Shown here: piece by piece, positions 62,271-64,000 of the stretch
How positions within the stretch are numbered: position 1 is the stretch's first letter
How the letters are laid out: each line of letters opens with the position of its first letter
Assembly: GCA_020881915.1 (NCBI GenBank)
Contig: JAJFPB010000004.1
Coordinates: 5,549,217-5,613,216, forward strand
Length of the DNA: 64,000 nt
Source: Paramyrothecium sp. XJ0827
Taxonomy: Eukaryota; Ascomycota; Sordariomycetes; Hypocreales; Stachybotryaceae
Reading direction: 5' to 3'
Notes under the pieces: model-generated
The model's input: only the letters and a program-made list of their open reading frames with translations
The model's database searches: none
What the model was told of the DNA's origin: nothing
Translations under genes and position numbers: made by a program

Positions 62271-63204
62271 GCCCATGTTTGCAGGCCATAGAGTAAGTGT
62301 GGATAGTATGGTATAGTATGTAGAGACCAAGGAGTGTTAATAGATTAGGCGGGATTTGACGATAAAATCGAAACGTAGGCCCAGACCAATTAGTTTAAGA
62401 TGGGAACAAGTCAATGAGAAGGGTTAGGGTAAGCAGATAATGAAGGGAGGAGGGCGGATAGTAGATTAGGTAAAGACAACGGGTTATTAGCAAAGGCAGC
62501 GGTAACAGAGAAGCCAGTGTTGTAGTGAAGATATAGAGATAGATAAATGGCGGCGTAGGTGAATACAACAGTTAGGTAGGAGGAGGCAGGCATGGCGTAG
62601 ACGGCGAGAGTTATAGCAGCAGCAAGAAGGCAAGCAGTAGCCAAGATGGCGGTGACAGAGACAGTAGGCATTAGGTAAGATAAAAGAAGGGCCGTCAATA
62701 GAGTTAGCAGGCAAGAATTAAAACAAAAGAAGTCAGTAGAGAAGCAACGGACAATATAAGCAGGCAGGCAGGAAAGCAAGGGTTTAGCCAGGTAGGTAGA
62801 GACAAGGATTAGAATAAATAGCCAAGACGAATAGCGGAGAGGTAAAGAGCAGCAAGAAAGGGTAAAAGAAGGAGGAGGGGGTAGATAGGGGTTAAGGTTT
62901 ATATAGGAAGAATAGAGAAGAAAAGTCGGATTACAGAATATACAAAGGCAGAAGTACAAAAGGGAAGGAAACAGCAGGGATTGCAATGTAATATAAGGCG
63001 GGCAGTTAGAAAAGAAGCAAGCAGCAGGCAGTTAGACCCACAATAAGTGATGTGCGGCCATGTGGAGGCGGGAGGATTTAGGGGATTAGTAGTAGAGGGC
63101 GGAACCGGACCGGGCGAATAGGGTTAAGGTTAAGGGGTAGAGATCGGAGGTCGGAGGTCAGAGAGGAGAAAGGAGGGAGGAGGGTTTAAATGGGTTAGGG
63201 TTAA
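62271..63204. other. Purine-rich subtelomeric DNA, no gene
   Basis: The plus strand is A/G-rich, which opens a 191-codon minus-strand frame (62411-62986) of hydrophobic, Leu/Ser-rich composition that is probably an artefact of strand bias. It includes scattered TTAGGG and gttaaggttaagg. Confidence 0.5.
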
Positions 63205-63360
63205 TAATTAAGGGCGACAGCAAGAAAAGAGCCAGGCCGGCGAGGCCATAGTTAGGGTTAGTTATAGAAGGGTTTTAGGGGAGAGTTAAAAAGAGTTATA
63301 AATAATTAAGGGCGACAGCGGAAAAGAGCCAGGCCGGCGAGGCCACAGTTAAGATTAGGG
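63205..63360 (+). repeat. Subtelomeric direct repeat, about 93-97 bp unit
   Basis: The unit taattaagggcgacagc followed by gccaggccggcgaggcca occurs twice here. Diverged copies recur at 63732-63830 and 63836-63890 (gccaggcaagcaaggcca). Confidence 0.75.
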
Positions 63361-63395
63361 AGTAATTAGTAATAAGGTAAGATAGCAAGGGAAAG

Positions 63396-63570
63396 GGTTA
63401 GGGGAGGGGTTTATGGTGAGGGTTAGGGGAGGGGTTTATGGTGAGGGTTAGGGGAGGAGTTTATAGTGAGGGTTAGGGGAGGGGTTTATGGTGAGGGTTA
63501 GGGGAGGAGTTTATAGTGAGGGTTAGGGGAGGGTTTATGGTGAGGGTTAGGGGAGGAGTTTAGGGTAATA
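63396..63570 (+). repeat. 25-bp telomere-like minisatellite, 7 units
   Basis: Unit ggttaggggaggggtttatg plus gtgag starts at 63396, 63421, 63446, 63471, 63496, 63521 and 63545. Units alternate between ggggtttatggtgag and ggagtttatagtgag. Each carries TTAGGGG. Confidence 0.9.
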
Positions 63571-64000
63571 GTTAGGAAAAGTAATTAGTAATAAGGTAAG
63601 AGCGCGAGGGAAAGATTAAAAGATATAAAAAGAGATAATATAAGGGTTATAGAATTTAATAGTATATTTAATAAAATAAATAAAAGTAAAGAGTTATAAG
63701 TTAATAGTAGTTAGCATTAAAAAGAGCATATAAATAATTAAAGATAATAATTAGAAAAGAGTCAGGCCAGTGAGGCAAAAATAAAGTTATAAAAGGGTTT
63801 TAGAGAAGATTTAAAAAGAGTAATTTAGAATGAAGAGTAATAGCAGGAAACAAGCCAGGCAAGCAAGGCCACAATTAAAGTTATAGGGTTTTAAGATATA
63901 GAAGTCCATTATTAAAAGGCAGGAAATGAAGTGAAGTAATCAATTAAAATATAATAAATAAAGAGGCACCATAACCCGTTTAGCGCGGAGGGCGCCATTT
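63571..64000. other. Subtelomeric repeat remnants to window end
   Basis: AT-richer DNA with diverged copies of the 93-97 bp unit. The last 30 bases (cccgtttagcgcggagggcgcc) are GC-rich and unmutated. No gene. Confidence 0.45.

Noticed and set aside
62411..62986. Minus-strand ORF of 191 codons, very hydrophobic
   Set aside because: The plus strand is purine-rich here, which removes stops and yields Leu/Ser/Ala-rich translation. No family resemblance; it lies among minisatellites.
1..64000. CRISPR arrays, bacterial operons, tRNA and rRNA genes
   Set aside because: Introns, RIP and telomere repeats show a fungal nuclear genome. No tRNA or rRNA sequence was recognised.

Overview
The window looks like subtelomeric DNA of a filamentous ascomycete (Pezizomycotina). 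Evidence: genes have short GT-AG introns of about 45-75 bp; telomere-type repeats read TTAGGG on the + strand; there is a helicase of the OrsD-RecQ telomere-linked type; and large blocks are extremely AT-rich with TpA excess and stop-riddled transposon frames, the picture left by repeat-induced point mutation (RIP). RIP is judged by eye; no index was computed. The species cannot be named.

Layout. (1) 1-1076: end of a 1-kb repeat (family R). (2) 1.08-8.49 kb: normal-composition island with a dead cytochrome P450, a 704-residue membrane protein and a doubtful ORF. (3) 8.49-28.54 kb: nested RIP-degraded retroelements. A Gypsy element (12205-20188, two 651-bp LTRs, TSD actag) sits inside an R copy. 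That R copy has a 13-bp TSD and sits inside a repeat here called S. A Copia-type element with its own R copy follows. (4) 28.54-29.24 kb: repeat T. (5) 29.24-37.74 kb: second gene island with a two-exon unknown gene, a single-pass membrane protein, a divergent Hsp70-like ATPase gene and the C-terminal stump of a GH79 enzyme. (6) 37.74 kb: telomere repeats directly follow the broken GH79 coding sequence. (7) 38.0-39.35 kb: 3' end of a LINE-like reverse transcriptase, then T and S again, now in the opposite orientation to the left-hand copies. (8) 42-56.06 kb: RIP-degraded DNA with a fossil RNase H and a fossil RecQ-like helicase cut off at motif V. (9) 56.46-61.26 kb: an un-RIPped OrsD-RecQ helicase gene broken only by single-G losses. 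(10) 61.3-64 kb: subtelomeric minisatellites, several containing TTAGGG, and a second helicase C-terminal stub.

Interpretation. The second island is bordered on both sides by the same subtelomeric repeats (T, then S) facing outward, and its right edge carries a telomere scar. This fits a chromosome end that broke, was healed by telomere addition and was later buried under further subtelomeric DNA. The left border may have formed by recombination through LTR sequences. The genes do not form one pathway. The helicase family is the active theme of the distal part, with one old mutated copy, one recent copy and one fragment.
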